From NCBI GenBank assembly GCA_964370235.1, contig CAYJIL010000033.1:1-23169 (forward strand): DNA of 23,169 nt. The letters run 5' to 3'. The position numbers and the translations under genes were made by a program. The notes beneath the pieces were generated by a model that saw only the letters and a program-made list of their open reading frames with translations, was not told where the DNA came from and ran no database searches. The DNA comes from CAYJIL01 sp964370235. Lineage in GTDB: Bacteria > Bacteroidota > Bacteroidia > Bacteroidales > Rikenellaceae. Below are positions 1 to 7,527 of this stretch, one piece after another (position 1 is the stretch's first letter; each line of letters opens with the position of its first letter).

Positions 1-22
1 TCAATACACCTTAATATAAAGT

Positions 23-53
23 AAAGGGAGCAACTAAATAGTCGCTCCCTTTT
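23..53 (+). terminator. Rho-independent terminator of an upstream gene
   Basis: A perfect 9-bp stem (23-31 with 44-52) has a 12-base loop and a short T run on its 3' side. It probably ends transcription of a plus-strand gene lying just outside the window. The A-rich 5' side means it could also work for minus-strand transcription. Confidence 0.7.
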
Positions 54-480
54 GTGTATAATCAACAAAGTAGGGTTTCGTTATTGTGCAATGAGAGAAT
101 TAGCACACACAAAACACAACTAGTTAATTACACTGGTTTTGCACCTTCTATGAAAAAATTATAAACCGTCAAAATATACAATAGCTCTTACAACTCTATT
201 GTTTTGGTGTTATAGAGAGATTCAAACGAGTATCGTTTATCACAAATCTCAAACCAATACACCTATAATAAAACACAAGCACAGCCCCCTACCTATTTAC
301 GCACAAATACTATCATACTACAACATAAAAACGAGCATATTACAACAAAAACAAGTAACTTATACCTTATTAATAATAGTTAGCTATAATTTAGCAACCT
401 AATACATAACTATGAAAACAATACAAATATTGCACAGCCACTCAAATTATCCACAAATTGACAAAAAAATTACACATAAT
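54..480. other. Non-coding, strand-biased AT-rich region with two DnaA-box matches
   Basis: No convincing gene is visible in this stretch of more than 400 bases. A 67-codon reading frame at 199-402 lacks family resemblance and reads like translated non-coding DNA. From about 230 to 480 the plus strand is rich in A and C and very poor in G. Two perfect matches to the DnaA-box consensus TTATNCACA flank the region: 53-61 on the minus strand and 447-455 on the plus strand. Short inverted repeats (CAATAG at 179-184 with CTATTG at 196-201) are also present. What the region does is not known. Confidence 0.4.
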
Positions 481-516
481 AAAATAGAGCTGCCCCACAA
501 AACGGAGACAGCTCTA
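475..516 (-). terminator. Rho-independent terminator of metY
   Basis: A perfect 8-bp stem (485-492 with 509-516) on the minus strand is followed by a T-rich tail (complement of 475-484). It sits 25 bases beyond the metY stop codon. Confidence 0.8.
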
Positions 517-541
517 CTATATTATATATAACAACCAAGCG

Positions 542-1816
542 CTATGCTAGTGCTTGCTCTAGGTCTGCAATTATATCAGCAATATCCTCGATACCTATCG
601 AAAGGCGAATTAGCTCGGGACGCACACCAGACTCTACAAGCTGCTCATCGCTCAGCTGCCTATGTGTTGTACTCGCTGGATGAATTGCCGAACTACGAGC
701 ATCTGCCACGTGAGTTACGATAGCAACCATCTTTAGCTTATCGACAACCTCGAGCGAACGCTCACGACCACCCTTCATACCAAATGCAACAACACCCGAT
801 GCACCGTTAGCCAAATACTTTTGCCCAAGGTCATAAAACTTATCGCCCTCAAGCCCCGGATAGCTTACCCACTCAACAGAAGGGTGTGCCGCTAGGAACT
901 CAGCAACCTTTTGCCCATTCTCGCTATGACGAGGCATACGCAAATGCAAAGTCTCCAAACCAAGATTTAGCAAGAAGCTACTGTGTGGAGATTGGCACGA
1001 ACCAAAATCTCTCATCAACTGCACAGTTGCCTTTACGATGTATGCACCCTTACCAAAAGTTTCGCAATAGTTCACTCCATGGTAAGATGGATCGGGCTGT
1101 GTTAGACCCGCAAATTTATCGCCATAAGCTGCCCAGTCAAAATTACCACTATCGACAATTGCACCACCTAGGTTTGTGGCATGGCCATCCATATATTTAG
1201 AAGTAGAGTGTACCACGATGTCGGCTCCCCACTCAAATGGCCTACAATTAATGGGTGTCGAAAGAGTGTTATCAATAATCAAAGGCACGCCATTACTATG
1301 TGCAACAGCAGCAAACTTTTCGATGTCTAGTACCGAAACTCCCGGATTAGAGATTACCTCGCCATATAGCAGCTTGGTACGAGGAGTAAATGCTGCCTGA
1401 ATTTGCTCTGGCGTAGCATCTACATCGACAAAAGTTGCCGTTACGCCATACTTTGGCAAAGTTGTGCTCAAAAGATTATACACTCCGCCATAGATTGCCG
1501 AACTAGAGACAATGTGATCGCCCGCCTGACAAAGGTTTAGCAGTGCAAACAGAGCAGCCGAGTGTCCCGACGATGTAAGCATTGCCGCTACCCCACCCTC
1601 TAGCGATGCAATCTTTGCAGCTACGTTGTCGTTGGTTGGGTTCGATAGTCTCGAATAAAAATAGCCACTTGCCTCTAGGTTAAAAAGTTTTGCAAGGTCG
1701 TCGCAACTATCATACTTAAAAGTTGTACTTTGATATATTGGCAGAATTCGGGGCTCGCCTTTTTTGGGAGACCACCCTCCTTGTACGCAAATTGTGCCTA
1801 AGCCTTTGTTTTCCAT
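542..1816 (-). CDS. metY: O-acetylhomoserine sulfhydrylase (MetY), PLP enzyme
   Basis: This 424-residue protein belongs to the Cys/Met metabolism family of fold-type I PLP enzymes. It should make homocysteine from O-acetylhomoserine and sulfide, for direct-sulfhydrylation methionine synthesis in the cytoplasm. Visible signatures are the YSRLSNPT motif near residues 54-61, the DNTLSTP segment near 182-188 and the PLP-lysine motif HSTSKYMDGH with K207 as the Schiff-base residue. The length of about 425 residues and the insert before the C-terminal domain fit MetY better than the shorter cystathionine gamma-synthase or MetZ. The gene is alone on its transcript: rlmN's terminator lies upstream and its own terminator downstream. 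Only about 30 bases separate the start from the rlmN terminator, and I see no SAM riboswitch or T-box there. Assignment to the family is firm; exact substrate preference is inferred. Confidence 0.93.
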   Translation of the reverse strand: MENKGLGTICVQGGWSPKKGEPRILPIYQSTTFKYDSCDDLAKLFNLEASGYFYSRLSNPTNDNVAAKIASLEGGVAAMLTSSGHSAALFALLNLCQAGDHIVSSSAIYGGVYNLLSTTLPKYGVTATFVDVDATPEQIQAAFTPRTKLLYGEVISNPGVSVLDIEKFAAVAHSNGVPLIIDNTLSTPINCRPFEWGADIVVHSTSKYMDGHATNLGGAIVDSGNFDWAAYGDKFAGLTQPDPSYHGVNYCETFGKGAYIVKATVQLMRDFGSCQSPHSSFLLNLGLETLHLRMPRHSENGQKVAEFLAAHPSVEWVSYPGLEGDKFYDLGQKYLANGASGVVAFGMKGGRERSLEVVDKLKMVAIVTHVADARSSAIHPASTTHRQLSDEQLVESGVRPELIRLSIGIEDIADIIADLEQALA

Positions 1817-1840
1817 TTTGTTATTAGTGTTTAGTGTATA

Positions 1841-1877
1841 AAAAAATAGTGGGAACTAAAAAAATTAGCCCCCACTA
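1841..1877 (-). terminator. Rho-independent terminator of rlmN
   Basis: On the minus strand a 7-bp stem (1847-1853 with 1871-1877) is extended inward by four more pairs (1856-1859 with 1865-1868) after a small internal loop. Six T follow (complement of 1841-1846). It separates the rlmN and metY transcripts. Confidence 0.85.
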
Positions 1878-1900
1878 AACTTAGTTGTATGAGTTCTAAA

Positions 1901-2944
1901 TTATGATTTATCTTTTGACGATAGCATACCACAAGCCGCAAAAATATCCTCGCCACGAGAGGAGCGAATAGTGGTAGTAATACCAGCCGACGATAGCGCA
2001 TCACGAAACTCGGTCATGCGAGCCATAGATGATGGGCGAAGATCTGAATCTGGAATTTGGTGAAAGCGAATAAGGTTCATGCGGCAAGGTAACCCTTTTA
2101 GCAATTTCTTTATGCCTTCGACATGTCGTGGGGTATCGTTCAACCCTGCAAACATGGTGTACTCAAAGCTCACTCTACGCTGATGTGAGAAATCGTACTG
2201 CTTAATAAGCTCTACTGTTTTTTCTATATTATGCTTGCCCTCCGAGGGCATTAGCTTTAGTCGCTCCGATGCGAACGGCGTGTGCATACTCACTGCAAGA
2301 TGTACTTTGCTCTCTGCCAAGAACTTTGCTAGCGAATCATAAACACCAATCGTAGATAATGTGATGCGAGTTGGACTCCATCCCATTCCCCAGTCGCTAG
2401 TTAATATATCGAGACTACGCTTAACTTGATCGTAGTTATCTAGCGGCTCGCCCATACCCATATATACGATGTTGGTTAGGCGGTCACTATCAGGTATACG
2501 AAAAATTTGCGCAATTATTTCGCCTGCCGACAAATTATGTGCAAAACCTCCACGAGCTGTCATACAAAAACGACACCCCATGCGGCAGCCTGCCTGCGAT
2601 GAGACACAAAGCGTTGCACGATCACGATCGGGAATGTATGCCGACTCAATGGTTGCCCCATTAATTGTTGGGAACAAGTATTTTTTTGTTCCATCAACCG
2701 ATATAAGCTCCTCGATATTGTCGTAACCACCAATAATGTAACGCTCTTTTAACAATTGACGTGCCGAAAGAGATAGATTAGTCATATCATCAATTAGACG
2801 TACCTTGTGCTTATATAGCCACATAGCAATTTGAGAAGCTGCAAACGGCTTTAAACCAACCTCTTTAGCTATCTCTTTTAGCTCTGGCACACTTTTGCCC
2901 AATAACCACTCTTTATTTTCTATTGCTCTTTCCATACATATCAA
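1901..2944 (-). CDS. rlmN: Dual-specificity RNA methyltransferase RlmN (radical SAM)
   Basis: The product methylates C2 of an adenosine in 23S rRNA (A2503) and of A37 in some tRNAs. The 347-residue protein has the family's N-terminal helical domain followed by a radical-SAM barrel. The cluster motif is C120-x3-C124-x2-C127. C113 lies seven residues before it, matching the resolving cysteine of E. coli RlmN (C118). C338, in a RSSRGEDIFAACG context, matches the methyl-carrying cysteine (C355). The SAM-binding GMGEPL motif is at about 163-168. All catalytic residues are therefore present. A second ATG three codons in (2933-2935) is an equally reasonable start. A good phylum-type promoter lies just upstream and a terminator follows, so the gene is probably monocistronic. 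Confidence 0.95.
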   Translation of the reverse strand: MICMERAIENKEWLLGKSVPELKEIAKEVGLKPFAASQIAMWLYKHKVRLIDDMTNLSLSARQLLKERYIIGGYDNIEELISVDGTKKYLFPTINGATIESAYIPDRDRATLCVSSQAGCRMGCRFCMTARGGFAHNLSAGEIIAQIFRIPDSDRLTNIVYMGMGEPLDNYDQVKRSLDILTSDWGMGWSPTRITLSTIGVYDSLAKFLAESKVHLAVSMHTPFASERLKLMPSEGKHNIEKTVELIKQYDFSHQRRVSFEYTMFAGLNDTPRHVEGIKKLLKGLPCRMNLIRFHQIPDSDLRPSSMARMTEFRDALSSAGITTTIRSSRGEDIFAACGMLSSKDKS

Positions 2945-2953
2945 TTATATTTG

Positions 2954-2983
2954 CAAAGATATATTTTATTGCCTAATTGGCAA
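2954..2983 (-). promoter_or_regulatory. Bacteroidota-type promoter for rlmN
   Basis: On the minus strand TATCTTTG (complement of 2954-2961) lies 19 bases after TTG (complement of 2981-2983). This matches the known Bacteroidota -33/-7 pattern with ideal spacing, placing the transcript start a few bases before the start codon. Confidence 0.75.
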
Positions 2984-3143
2984 CAATTATTGACTTTTTA
3001 CTAATATTTTTGTCAAAAATAGCCCCTTGAACTTTTTTGTTTGAAATATTTTTACCACTTTTGTAGAACGAAATGAGGAAACTATAGCCAAATTGTGTTT
3101 ATATGCTATTGGTAAAAGGTTATAGGTTAACCGCTTAGATTAT

Positions 3144-3151
3144 TAGTTTTG
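3144..3151 (+). promoter_or_regulatory. Possible -7 element upstream of the tonB-like gene
   Basis: TAGTTTTG fits TAnnTTTG and lies 57 bases before the start codon, giving a leader of about 50 bases. I do not see a well-spaced TTG upstream, so the call rests on the -7 element only. Confidence 0.4.
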
Positions 3152-3208
3152 CTTGTTTACAGCAAAATATAGAGTGAAAAAGATTATAAACGTTTAAAAT
3201 ATTTAATA

Positions 3209-3898
3209 ATGGAATTGAAAAAATCACCAAAAGCCGATCTTCAAGGCATGAAGGGGATATTCACCCTTATCGGTCTTGCAATATCTCTTGCCTCTGTAAT
3301 CGGTATTTTTAGCTGGAGTAAGCAAGAAGTTGTATTCGAAGACATGGGCGTCGTAGAAGAGGACATCGTAATGGAGGAGGCAATCGTAACTCACCAAGAA
3401 GAGCCAAAACAAGCACCGCCAAAACAAGCACCTGCTATCTCTGACGTAATTAAAGTAATCGACAACAAAATTAAAGTTGACACTGACGCGAGTATCTTTG
3501 ATGCAGACTTTGACGAGGATGCAGTAATCGAAATCGAAACATTCGAAGAGGAAGAAGAAGTCGATCTAGTAGAAGAGGAGACTCCAATCATCAAGGCTGA
3601 GGTGATGCCTAAGTTCCAAGGTGGTGACTACAACTCTACATTCCGTAAGTGGCTAGGTGGAGAGATCAAGTACCCAACTGTTGCATCTGAGAACAACATT
3701 ACAGGTCGTGTAATTGTTCAAGGTGTCGTTGAGAAGGACGGTTCTCTTACAAACCTAAAAGTACTTGCAAACCCTGACCAGTCTCTAACAGACGAGGCAC
3801 TTCGTGCTATCAAGCTTTCTCCAAAATGGGAGCCAGGTATGCAGCGTGGTAAGGCAGTACGTGTAGTTGTAATCATCCCAGTGATGTTTAACCTATAG
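3209..3898 (+). CDS. TonB-family energy transducer with acidic periplasmic linker
   Basis: This 229-residue protein should span the inner membrane once and transmit proton-motive force to TonB-dependent outer-membrane receptors. A single hydrophobic segment lies near residues 17-35. A periplasmic linker follows (about 40-130), with only a short Pro/Gln/Ala patch (KQAPPKQAP) and then a strongly acidic run (FEEEEEVDLVEEE near 112-124). The C-terminal TonB domain starts near residue 134 (PKFQGGDYNSTFRKWL) and has the usual family pattern YPxxAxxxxIxGRVxVxxxVxxDG. The gene is isolated: no exbB or exbD is near, and a strong terminator follows directly. Codons such as CGT and GGT are favoured more than in neighbouring genes, suggesting high expression. 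The receptor it serves cannot be told from the window. Confidence 0.88.
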   Translation: MELKKSPKADLQGMKGIFTLIGLAISLASVIGIFSWSKQEVVFEDMGVVEEDIVMEEAIVTHQEEPKQAPPKQAPAISDVIKVIDNKIKVDTDASIFDADFDEDAVIEIETFEEEEEVDLVEEETPIIKAEVMPKFQGGDYNSTFRKWLGGEIKYPTVASENNITGRVIVQGVVEKDGSLTNLKVLANPDQSLTDEALRAIKLSPKWEPGMQRGKAVRVVVIIPVMFNL

Positions 3899-3925
3899 TC
3901 TAAGCCGAAACTTAGTAACATAGAT

Positions 3926-3958
3926 AAAAGACCCTCTGCGATAAGCCGAGGGTCTTTT
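3926..3958 (+). terminator. Strong rho-independent terminator after the tonB-like gene
   Basis: A perfect 11-bp stem (3926-3936 with 3948-3958) has an 11-base loop. It begins with four A and ends with four T, so it could work in both directions. Confidence 0.9.
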
Positions 3959-4002
3959 GTCAATTTTATCGCCCGATGTTGGGCGTACAAAAACAGATTA
4001 AG

Positions 4003-5196
4003 ATGGAGAAGGGAAAACTTTCTGAAGATAAGTTCGAAAAAGTAGTTCTGGTTGGTATTATACGTGACCGTGAAAGCATAGAGCTAGTAGACGAACACCT
4101 TGACGAGCTAGAGTTTCTTGCACAAACAGCAGGAGCAACGGCTGTTAAGCGATTTACACAGAGGCTATCTCAGCCAAACAAGCGCACGTTTGTTGGCGAA
4201 GGTAAACTTGCCGAAATAGGCGCATACATGAAAGAGAACGAGATAGATGCCGTTGTCTTTGATGATGAGCTATCGCCCTCACAAATGCGAAATATCGAGC
4301 GTGAGATAGGTGCAAAGTGTCTTGACCGCACATTCATGATTCTTGACATATTTGCACAGCGTGCCACTTCGGCATATGCACAAACACAGGTTGAGCTAGC
4401 ACAATACCAGTATCTTCTACCACGACTAGCGGGTATGTGGACTCACCTTGAGCGACAGCGAGGTGGTATTGGTATGCGTGGCCCGGGTGAAAGAGAGATT
4501 GAAACCGATAGACGTATCATTCGAGACAAAATATCTAGGCTAAAAGATCAGCTAAAAAAGATTGACCGACAAATGGCATCGCAAAGGGGTGGCCGTGGAC
4601 AGATGGTTCGTGTGGCACTTGTGGGATATACCAACGTGGGTAAGTCTACGCTTATGAACCTTATGGCCAAGAGCGAGGTTTTTGCCGAGAACAAATTGTT
4701 TGCAACTCTAGATACAACGGTGCGCAAAGTGGTGTTAGAGAACGTGCCATTCTTGTTAACAGACACTGTTGGATTTATTCGCAAGCTGCCACATCAGCTT
4801 GTTGAGTCGTTTAAGAGTACGCTCGACGAGGTGAGAGAGGCCGATTTGCTAATTCACGTTATTGACGTTTCGCACCGAGACTACGAGCAACAAATTGAGG
4901 TAGTTACCAAAACACTCGAAGATATTGGAGCAGGCGACAAACCAGTGTACTACTTGTTTAACAAGATAGATGCCTTTACCTACGTTAAAAAGGACGAGGA
5001 CGATTTAACACCTCCTACTCGTGAGAATGTTTCGCTAGAGGAGACAATGGACTATTGGAACCAAAAAGATGGTATTCACTCAATATTTATCTCGGCTCGT
5101 GAGCGTGAGAATATAGAGCAACTGCGCAAGCAGCTATACTCTATGGTGAGAGAGTTGCATGCAGGTCGTTTCCCATTCAATAATTTCTTATACTAA
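4003..5196 (+). CDS. hflX: GTPase HflX
   Basis: HflX is a ribosome-associated GTPase that splits stalled or hibernating 70S ribosomes under stress. The 397-residue protein (counted from ATG 4003) has the HflX N-terminal domain, with the glycine-rich GGIGMRGPGE motif near 154-163, a basic helical linker, then the G domain: Walker A GYTNVGKS near 208-215, DTVGF near 254-258 and NKID near 320-323. I chose ATG 4003 over ATG 3976. The earlier one lies inside a small GCCC/GGGC hairpin right behind the tonB terminator and adds nine residues unlike the family N-terminus. The deaminase gene follows after three bases, so the two are surely co-transcribed. No convincing promoter is seen in the 44 bases between the terminator and the start. 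Confidence 0.95.
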   Translation: MEKGKLSEDKFEKVVLVGIIRDRESIELVDEHLDELEFLAQTAGATAVKRFTQRLSQPNKRTFVGEGKLAEIGAYMKENEIDAVVFDDELSPSQMRNIEREIGAKCLDRTFMILDIFAQRATSAYAQTQVELAQYQYLLPRLAGMWTHLERQRGGIGMRGPGEREIETDRRIIRDKISRLKDQLKKIDRQMASQRGGRGQMVRVALVGYTNVGKSTLMNLMAKSEVFAENKLFATLDTTVRKVVLENVPFLLTDTVGFIRKLPHQLVESFKSTLDEVREADLLIHVIDVSHRDYEQQIEVVTKTLEDIGAGDKPVYYLFNKIDAFTYVKKDEDDLTPPTRENVSLEETMDYWNQKDGIHSIFISARERENIEQLRKQLYSMVRELHAGRFPFNNFLY

Positions 5197-5199
5197 GGC

Positions 5200-5643
5200 A
5201 TGGGCAGATACGAGGATAACAAACAAAGGCTGCTAGATATTCGCTACCTAAAAATGGCAAGAATATGGGCCGAAAATTCATACTGCGTACGCAGGCAAGT
5301 GGGAGCACTTATTGTAAAAGACAAGATGATAATATCGGACGGTTACAACGGGACACCACAGGGTTTTGAGAACGTGTGCGAAGACGAGGCGGGCAAAACA
5401 AAGCCCTATGTGCTACACGCCGAAGCGAATGCCATTACAAAAGTGGCAAAGTCGAGCAACTCTAGCGAAGGTGCAACACTATATGTTACAGCATCGCCAT
5501 GCATCGAGTGTGCAAAGCTAATTATACAGAGCGGAATAAAGCGTGTTGTATATTGCGACGACTACCACTCTAGCGATGGCCTCGAGCTACTAGCAAGGGC
5601 TGGTATCGAAACTGCGAAATGCAGCAGCGAAGATATATTATAG
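5200..5643 (+). CDS. Deoxycytidylate deaminase-like zinc enzyme (ComEB family)
   Basis: This 147-residue cytoplasmic protein belongs to the CDA/dCMP deaminase fold. It would convert dCMP to dUMP for thymidylate synthesis. The zinc site is complete: HAEANA gives H73 with the proton-shuttling E75, and PCIECAK gives C101 and C104. The N-terminal segment RYLKMARIWAENSYCVRRQVG and the NGTPQGF loop near 50-56 are typical of the dCMP deaminase branch and not of TadA or cytidine deaminase. It sits three bases after hflX, a translationally coupled arrangement. The next gene, nusB, has its own promoter. Confidence 0.9.
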   Translation: MGRYEDNKQRLLDIRYLKMARIWAENSYCVRRQVGALIVKDKMIISDGYNGTPQGFENVCEDEAGKTKPYVLHAEANAITKVAKSSNSSEGATLYVTASPCIECAKLIIQSGIKRVVYCDDYHSSDGLELLARAGIETAKCSSEDIL

Positions 5644-5662
5644 GAGCGAAAGCACCTATATA

Positions 5663-5693
5663 TTGCACTATTGGATAAAATAGTATATCTTTG
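5663..5693 (+). promoter_or_regulatory. Bacteroidota-type promoter for nusB operon
   Basis: TTG (5663-5665), a 20-base spacer and TATCTTTG (5686-5693) match the phylum consensus. Transcription would start near 5700. This excludes an upstream in-frame ATG at 5671 as the nusB start and supports ATG 5743. The leader contains a small CCACC/GGTGG hairpin near 5706-5720. Confidence 0.85.
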
Positions 5694-5742
5694 CCACATA
5701 GTCCACCACCGTTTTGGTGGGGTTCAAATAAAAGTTACGAAG

Positions 5743-6681
5743 ATGATAAGCAGAAGATTATTAAGAATTAAGGTTATTAAATCTCTATATTGCCACTACA
5801 CCACAGAGGGCAGTTCGCTTGCGCTGGCGCAAAAGAACACACTATTTAGTATTGGCAAAAGCTATGACCTGTACCACCTACTGCTATCGCTTGTAGTAGA
5901 TGTACAAAAGCACGCTGCCGAGGTAATAGATGCTAGACGCACAAAATTGCGCCCTACCGAGGAAGATCTCAACCCAAACACAAAGTTTGTAGAGAATCGC
6001 TTGATAGCAATGATTGACGATTGTGAGCCTCTTAATACATATCTTGAAAAAAGCTCGCTTACGTGGGTTCAATACCCTCTGCTAATCAAGCAGCTATATA
6101 ATAATATGGTTAGCAAGCCATACTACACCGAGTATATGAACTCGGGCAAAAACTCGTTTGCCGAAGACAAAGAGCTAGTTCTTAACTTCTTGAAGAACGA
6201 AATCGAAGACTTTGACTACATGTATGATGTACTAGAGGAGATTTCGATTTTTTGGATGGACGAAATTGAGTTTATTGCAAGCCAGGTAATTCGCACGCTA
6301 TCGTTTGTGAAAGCAACAGACGAAAGCATTGTAATTCCGCCTCTATACAAAGATATGGATGACCAATACTTTGTTAAGGACCTTGTAGCAAAAACACTGC
6401 TTAAGCGTGAAGAGTCGCTTGAGTATATGTCTAAGTATACACAAAACTGGGATGTTGAGCGTATTGCATTCATGGACAGGTTAATTATTATGGCTGCCAT
6501 GACAGAGCTTACAGAATTTAGCGATATTCCGGTTAAAGTAACAATGGACGAATATATTGAGATTGCGAAATATTACAGTACTCCTAACAGTCGTAGCTTT
6601 GTAAACGGAATGTTAGATAAGATTGTAGCAAACCTAAATGCAGATGGCAAAATTAACAAGAGCGGTAGGGGTCTTATTTAG
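5743..6681 (+). CDS. nusB: Transcription antitermination factor NusB, long Bacteroidota form
   Basis: NusB binds boxA RNA with S10 in rRNA antitermination. The 312-residue product is about twice the length of E. coli NusB; long versions with an N-terminal helical extension are usual in Bacteroidota. The N-terminus MISRRLLRIKVIKSLYCHY begins with the NusB-like helix. The conserved C-terminal half includes NWDVERIAFMDRLIIMAAMTEL and the IPVKVTMDEYIEIAKYYS segment followed by SRSFVNGMLDKI. The start is set by the promoter at 5663-5693. The last 44 bases overlap the DUF1573 lipoprotein gene in another frame, which suggests translational coupling with the export-related genes that follow. Confidence 0.92.
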   Translation: MISRRLLRIKVIKSLYCHYTTEGSSLALAQKNTLFSIGKSYDLYHLLLSLVVDVQKHAAEVIDARRTKLRPTEEDLNPNTKFVENRLIAMIDDCEPLNTYLEKSSLTWVQYPLLIKQLYNNMVSKPYYTEYMNSGKNSFAEDKELVLNFLKNEIEDFDYMYDVLEEISIFWMDEIEFIASQVIRTLSFVKATDESIVIPPLYKDMDDQYFVKDLVAKTLLKREESLEYMSKYTQNWDVERIAFMDRLIIMAAMTELTEFSDIPVKVTMDEYIEIAKYYSTPNSRSFVNGMLDKIVANLNADGKINKSGRGLI

Positions 6682-7096
6682 TCTATTGCTTGTTGTATCG
6701 TGTGCGGGGTCGGCATCTAACAAGGCGGACAAAAGCAAAGAGACAGCACAACTTACCAAGACAGAGAAAGCCAACACCTATCGTATAGGTAGACACACCG
6801 AAGATCATATTGGGAAAATAGATCTAGGCACCCTAAGCGAGGGTGAGCGTGTAGAGAGTAGCTTTACGATTGTTAACGAAATGGAAATTCCGTTAGTTAT
6901 CCAAAATCTTAAAGGCTCGTGTGGCTGTATAACTCCCGAGTACTCTCGCAAGCCAATAGCCGTTGGGGATAGTCAAACAATTACGTTTTACTATGACTCA
7001 AAGGGCAAGAAAGGCAAGCAAATAAACATTATTACGATTGACACAAATTTCTCTAATTATTTAGTTGAAGTAAATATAAACGTAAAAAACAATTAA
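6638..7096 (+). CDS. DUF1573 lipoprotein
   Basis: This 152-residue protein has a short basic start, a hydrophobic stretch (VGVLFSLLLVV) and a lipobox ending LVVSC with the cysteine at residue 22, so it should be a lipoprotein. The mature part carries a DUF1573 immunoglobulin-like domain: LGTLSEGERVESSFTIVNEM, the SCGCITPEY motif with two close cysteines, then GKKGKQINIITIDTN. The molecular function of this family is not known. A second ATG at 6644 gives the same protein minus two residues. Either start lies inside nusB, a 38-44 base overlap. The placement between nusB and yajC recurs in Bacteroidota and suggests an envelope role, which is inference. Confidence 0.88.
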   Translation: MQMAKLTRAVGVLFSLLLVVSCAGSASNKADKSKETAQLTKTEKANTYRIGRHTEDHIGKIDLGTLSEGERVESSFTIVNEMEIPLVIQNLKGSCGCITPEYSRKPIAVGDSQTITFYYDSKGKKGKQINIITIDTNFSNYLVEVNINVKNN

Positions 7097-7106
7097 AATA
7101 GAAACT

Positions 7107-7430
7107 ATGTTCACACTTACTACACTGCCACTTCAGGCAGCTGCACCAGCTGGAGGTGGTATGTCAACTATCATCATGATGGTACTTATCTTTGGTGTTA
7201 TGTACTTTTTCATGATTCGCCCACAGCAGAAGCGTCAAAAGGAGCTTGTAAAGTTTCGTAATGCACTAGAGAAAGGCACAAAAGTTATTACTTCGGGTGG
7301 TATCTATGGTACTATCAAAGAGGTAAAAGAGGATCATATCGTTCTTGATATTGACAACGGCGTATCTATTCGTGTTGACAAGAGTGTAATTATGAGAGAT
7401 CCATCAGACATTATTGGTGGCGCAAAGTAA
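7107..7430 (+). CDS. yajC: Preprotein translocase accessory subunit YajC
   Basis: YajC is a small single-span membrane protein associated with SecDF and the SecYEG translocon. The 107-residue product has a short N-terminal periplasmic part rich in Ala and Gly, one membrane segment (STIIMMVLIFGVMYFFMI, near 20-37), the signature RPQQKRQKE directly after it, and the small cytoplasmic domain with VITSGGIYGTI and the DIDNGVSIRVDKS segment. It starts 10 bases after the DUF1573 stop. secDF is not in the window. A terminator-like hairpin follows. Confidence 0.95.
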   Translation: MFTLTTLPLQAAAPAGGGMSTIIMMVLIFGVMYFFMIRPQQKRQKELVKFRNALEKGTKVITSGGIYGTIKEVKEDHIVLDIDNGVSIRVDKSVIMRDPSDIIGGAK

Positions 7431-7460
7431 TCTCGACTAAAATGTCGAAGATATTATTAG

Positions 7461-7507
7461 TGGGGGTAGGCTTGAAATATATTTTGAGCATACTCCCATT
7501 TTGTTTT
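7461..7507 (+). terminator. Terminator-like hairpin between yajC and cdaR-like gene
   Basis: A 12-position stem (7461-7472 with 7487-7498), containing one mismatch and one G-T pair, is followed by TTTTGTTTT. It looks like a rho-independent terminator inside an otherwise continuous gene run. I see no good promoter behind it, so it may attenuate and not stop expression of the downstream genes. It also argues against the TTG at 7501 as a start for the next gene. Confidence 0.6.
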
Positions 7508-7527
7508 ACTACCATAACCCTACAAAG

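Noticed and set aside
199..402. 67-codon reading frame in the non-coding left end
   Set aside because: It has no family resemblance, no promoter or start context, and its composition follows the G-poor background.
1817..1846. SAM riboswitch or T-box upstream of metY
   Set aside because: Only about 30 bases separate the start codon from the rlmN terminator, too little for either element.
3976..4002. Upstream ATG of hflX at 3976
   Set aside because: It sits inside a small hairpin just behind a terminator and adds residues not typical of HflX; ATG 4003 is preferred.
5671..5742. Upstream ATG of nusB at 5671
   Set aside because: It lies within the promoter of the gene; the added residues do not resemble NusB.
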